Of a DNA stretch of 7,801 nt, positions 5,561 through 7,801 are shown one piece after another. Origin of the DNA: Promethearchaeota archaeon CR_4 (GTDB taxonomy: Archaea > Asgardarchaeota > Lokiarchaeia > Sigyniarchaeales > CR-4); assembly GCA_001940655.1 (NCBI GenBank), contig MBAA01000092.1:1-7801 (forward strand). Direction: 5' to 3'. The notes beneath the pieces were generated by a model. The model saw only the letters and a program-made list of their open reading frames with translations, did no database searches and was not told the origin of the DNA. The position numbers and the translations under genes were made by a program. How positions within the stretch are numbered: the first letter of the stretch is position 1; each line of letters opens with the position of its first letter.

Positions 5561-6421
5561 AAGATCATCGACGCCCACACTCACGTGGTGCCGGTCAAAT
5601 TTTTCAGCGACGCGTTACTCCGAACGGTGACGCGATTGATGCGAGTTGACCCAGATTTCTACAAGACTATCTCGAACAATCCCGCGAATCTGCTAAGATA
5701 TATGGACGAACACGCCATAAAAGCAATTGTCATCATGTCCTACCCCGCACCGGACGTGATGGGATTCGGAGACGAGCAAGTCAACGAGGTCGCCCAGTTC
5801 GTGAAGGATCACCGGGACAGGCTACTCCAATTCGGGTCGGTGCACCCCCGCTTGAACCAGAATCCGATGCCAAGACTGGAGGAAATGTATAGTAAATACG
5901 AGATTCGGGGTTTGAAGCTGCATACGGTGCACCAGCTCGTGAAACCAAATGCGTATCGCCCTGAAGAGGGAAACCTGAAAAGTCTGGAACATATCTACGA
6001 GTTCGCGAGCGACCACGCCCTTCCGATGCTCGTCCACACGGGCACCAGCATGTTTCCCAAGGCGCGAAACAAATACGGGGACCCCATCTTCCTCGACGAG
6101 TTGCCGCTCGACTTCCCGAAAATGCGAATCATCATGAGCCACGGGGGAAGGCCCATCTGGATGAAAACCGCGTTTTTCCTCCTCAGGAGGCATCCCCAAA
6201 TCCTGTTCGACATCTCGAGCATTCCCCCGGCTCGCTTGCTCGAGTATTTTCCACGATTTGAAATGGTAGCCGACAGAGCGATATTCGGGAGCGACTGGCC
6301 GGGCCCGGGCGTGCAAAGCATTCATGAGAACATTCAGGAATTTCTCAAATTACCTCTCCCCGAGGATGTGAAACGACAAGTAATTTATGATAACGCTGCA
6401 AAACTCTTCAAAATTGAATAA
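5558..6421 (+). CDS. Amidohydrolase_2-family metal-dependent hydrolase
   Basis: This is a complete 287-residue TIM-barrel hydrolase of the amidohydrolase_2 type (COG2159-like, relatives of ACMSD and related decarboxylases/hydrolases). The hallmark residues are in order: IDAHTH with metal-ligand His7 and His9, a conserved GLKLH (Lys120, His122), His160 in MLVHTGT, His195 in IIMSHGG, and Asp246 in FGSDWP. These sites bind one catalytic zinc or similar ion in the family. Length is typical and there is no signal peptide, so it should be cytoplasmic. The substrate cannot be told from sequence; family members hydrolyse or decarboxylate many small cyclic or carboxylated compounds. It is preceded by its own promoter and followed by a T-rich tract, with the next gene convergent, so it is likely transcribed alone. 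A TTG start is used. Confidence 0.9.
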   Translation: MKIIDAHTHVVPVKFFSDALLRTVTRLMRVDPDFYKTISNNPANLLRYMDEHAIKAIVIMSYPAPDVMGFGDEQVNEVAQFVKDHRDRLLQFGSVHPRLNQNPMPRLEEMYSKYEIRGLKLHTVHQLVKPNAYRPEEGNLKSLEHIYEFASDHALPMLVHTGTSMFPKARNKYGDPIFLDELPLDFPKMRIIMSHGGRPIWMKTAFFLLRRHPQILFDISSIPPARLLEYFPRFEMVADRAIFGSDWPGPGVQSIHENIQEFLKLPLPEDVKRQVIYDNAAKLFKIE

Positions 6422-6435
6422 ACTGCGACCGTCAC

Positions 6436-6449
6436 CTTTTCACATTTTT
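6436..6449 (+). terminator. T-rich tract after the amidohydrolase
   Basis: CTTTTCACATTTTT follows the stop by about 15 nt in the short gap between two convergent genes. It resembles the pyrimidine-rich tracts after the surface-protein genes. Confidence 0.4.
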
Positions 6450-7068
6450 AATTACAAGGCACGGTGGCATTCGGATTCATATTGTACATGGCAAATAAGG
6501 GATCGAAAGTGGCCTTTGCTTCCGACGTAAAGTAAGGGTATGGGCAAACTCGCTGGGACTTGTTGTTGATACCAAAATCAATGTGACACCCTGAGCCGTG
6601 GTATAAGAGGGTTCCAATTTGAGTCCCAGCAGCAATTTTCATCCCCACTTGCACCAAGATGGCACTCGCTTGGAGCTGGCCGACATCCTGAGTTAATGCC
6701 CAAGACTCGAATGCAACCTCCACCGCCCATTGAGAGTTAAGGCGAACCCGGACGTTAGTTTGCCAGTGCCCGCCCTTCTCATTAAACCAAAATTTCACGT
6801 CTTCAACGTATCCACCTGTAGCTGCGAGGATGTCCACGGACGTGTTGAAGGAGAAATCAATGCCGGTATGGGGGGTAAAACTCGCCTCTGAGAAGTAGGC
6901 GCCGATCATAGTTAAGTTAGATGCGTCCGTGAAGGGTAGTTGCAATGATGGATTTGCACCGGCAGGCAAATCATATTGCCGGAACAGGGAAGGGCCAAAG
7001 ACTACGAGGAGACAACCGATGCCGATGCCAGCGATGACGAGACAGAGGAGCAATTTCTTGTGAACCAT
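6448..7068 (-). CDS. Membrane-anchored M23/LytM-like peptidase, H-x-D variant
   Basis: The 206-residue product has a positive N-terminus and one transmembrane segment (about 5-26, LLLCLVIAGIGIGCLLVVFG), placing the rest outside the cell. Residues 60-170 follow the lysostaphin-type (peptidase M23) fold. PHTGIDF carries the H-x3-D zinc-ligand motif (His67, Asp71), followed by the usual ILAATGGYVEDV strand pair, VGMKIAAGTQIGTLLYH and then GCHIDFGI. In M23 enzymes the last motif is H-x-H; here it is His162-x-Asp164, so the third zinc ligand would be Asp instead of His. The fold is supported, but activity may be altered or lost. Cys161, Cys175 and Cys205 could form disulfides. The ATG lies about 25 nt from a TATA box, suggesting a leaderless mRNA. 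The upstream minus-strand gene is 91 nt away with its own T-rich end, so the two are probably not one operon. A non-catalytic binding protein is the main alternative. Confidence 0.75.
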   Translation of the reverse strand: MVHKKLLLCLVIAGIGIGCLLVVFGPSLFRQYDLPAGANPSLQLPFTDASNLTMIGAYFSEASFTPHTGIDFSFNTSVDILAATGGYVEDVKFWFNEKGGHWQTNVRVRLNSQWAVEVAFESWALTQDVGQLQASAILVQVGMKIAAGTQIGTLLYHGSGCHIDFGINNKSQRVCPYPYFTSEAKATFDPLFAMYNMNPNATVPCN

Positions 7069-7090
7069 AACATCTGCAGTATAGGTGTAG

Positions 7091-7104
7091 GATCATATAA
7101 AGAA
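7091..7104 (-). promoter_or_regulatory. TATA promoter of the M23-like gene, leaderless
   Basis: On the minus strand the sequence TTCTTTATATGATC gives a TATA box centred near 7097. Transcription should begin about 25 nt downstream, which is within a few bases of ATG 7068. No ribosome site precedes the ATG, so a leaderless transcript is likely. Confidence 0.55.
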
Positions 7105-7136
7105 CCCGGCTTCAGTCACATTACAGAATAGTGATT

Positions 7137-7155
7137 TGAAAAATACCAAAAACAT
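7137..7155 (-). terminator. T-rich tract after the NYN gene
   Basis: On the minus strand GTTTTTGGTATTTTTCAA lies just after the NYN stop codon and before the M23 promoter. It is a plausible archaeal terminator and separates the two genes. Confidence 0.35.
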
Positions 7156-7159
7156 CGAT

Positions 7160-7801
7160 TCAGGTGATTTTACTGAGGATAGAATCAGTGCGTTCGATTA
7201 AGAATTGGTTGCGAACTTGCTGGGCTGCGAGCCGAAAGTGCGACAGTACCTGCTGAGTGCGAGCGAGAACTAGTTTTTGGGTCTTGTCGGGGAAAGTCTC
7301 TGAGAAGACCTGAGCGAGGCCTTTCAATGCGGCAGCAGATTGGTAAGGTTTGGTAATAGCAATATGAGCGAGCAAATTATCGATGCAAGCGAGGTTCGAT
7401 GTATCGGCCAGGCGCGATATAGCATCTAATTCAGCCTGCGGTTCCTGAGTCCACCAGTTCGAAGGGAAGCTCGCAATGAAGGAAACGGAGAGGAATTCGT
7501 GCACTCGAGAAACCAATTTGGTATTGAAATTTTCCGTTTGACCTATTAAAACAACGGATTTGAGCTGCTGGAGGAGTTGGTTCGTAAGTACATGGTAATC
7601 AAAGTCCCCTGTGATGAGCAGCACGTGGGTAATTTCCGGGTGTTGCTTTAAAATGGTGAGGGAGGACTGGATGAGACTATCATCGGTGGCATTGGGAGCA
7701 TCGTTGCGCACGAGTTTGAAGGTGCAGCCCAAAGCAACCTTAATCGTGCGTTGCTTTGCGTGGGAAATGACTCGTGGTTGACAATAAACCCTGGCAACGG
7801 C
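7160..7801 (-). CDS. NYN-domain (LabA/DUF88) putative ribonuclease, 5' end missing
   Basis: The frame is open from the right edge of the window to a TGA at 7160-7162, giving 213 residues of the C-terminal part; the start lies beyond the window. A TTG at 7730 is in frame, but the coding sequence continues 23 codons upstream of it to the edge (AVARVYCQPRVISH…), so it is not taken as the start. The visible NYN (PIN-like) features are NATDDSLIQSSLTIL, then the core VLLITGDFDYHVLTNQL with two acidic residues, and KSVVLIGQTENFNTKLVSRVHEF. These match the second half of a NYN domain, which binds Mg2+ or Mn2+ and in characterised relatives cleaves RNA. The first acidic strand must be off-window. The remaining ~110 residues (from WWTQEPQAEL) are helical, without a recognised domain. 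It should be cytoplasmic; the RNA target is unknown. Confidence 0.75.
   Translation of the reverse strand, partial: AVARVYCQPRVISHAKQRTIKVALGCTFKLVRNDAPNATDDSLIQSSLTILKQHPEITHVLLITGDFDYHVLTNQLLQQLKSVVLIGQTENFNTKLVSRVHEFLSVSFIASFPSNWWTQEPQAELDAISRLADTSNLACIDNLLAHIAITKPYQSAAALKGLAQVFSETFPDKTQKLVLARTQQVLSHFRLAAQQVRNQFLIERTDSILSKIT

Noticed and set aside
5822..6325. Minus-strand open frames inside the amidohydrolase gene
   Set aside because: Shadow frames; the plus strand carries all the family motifs.

Overview
The window most likely comes from an archaeon. The non-transposon genes have TATA-type promoters about 25 bp ahead of the expected transcript starts. Strong GGAGG-type ribosome sites and pyrimidine-rich 3' tracts also fit. 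Three surface proteins end in a short 'GF + hydrophobic segment + Arg/Lys' tail like archaeal C-terminal sorting or anchor signals. The beta-rich, sequon-dense surface family and the tail are reminiscent of Asgard (Heimdall/Loki/Thor-type) archaea. That lineage guess is inference only; no rRNA or universal marker is present.

Layout. Bases 1-148 are GC-rich and hold no complete gene. Bases ~150-1721 are an insertion sequence of the DUF772/DDE type (IS1182- or IS5-like). Its transposase reading frame is split by a single frame change at a run of nine T. Immediately downstream lies a tandem array of three paralogous, secreted, heavily N-glycosylatable proteins (about 1720-5217), each with signal peptide, beta-rich N-domain, fibronectin type III domain, acidic or Pro linker, transmembrane anchor and basic tail. 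Copy 1 is a recent pseudogene with three in-frame stops and a probable frameshift at its start, abutting the IS. Copy 2 appears intact, but the codon where ATG is expected is ACG. Copy 3 looks fully functional with promoter, ribosome site and ATG.

Bases 5218-5557 are non-coding apart from a doubtful 14-codon ORF and carry the promoter region of a complete amidohydrolase_2-family metal hydrolase (5558-6421, TTG start). It includes a perfect 7+2+7 palindrome next to the TATA box. Facing it on the minus strand are a membrane-anchored M23/LytM-like peptidase (6448-7068) with an unusual H-x-D in place of H-x-H, and the 3' part of a NYN-domain (LabA/DUF88, PIN-like) putative ribonuclease that runs off the right edge.

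How they fit together: the array supplies cell-surface glycoproteins. The M23-like protein is also extracytoplasmic and could act on the envelope or on a neighbour's cell wall. The amidohydrolase and NYN protein are cytoplasmic and have no evident functional link. No defence system, CRISPR array or RNA gene was found. The strongest points for follow-up are the birth/death pattern of the surface-protein array, the ACG start, the T9 frame change in the transposase and the H-x-D M23 variant.
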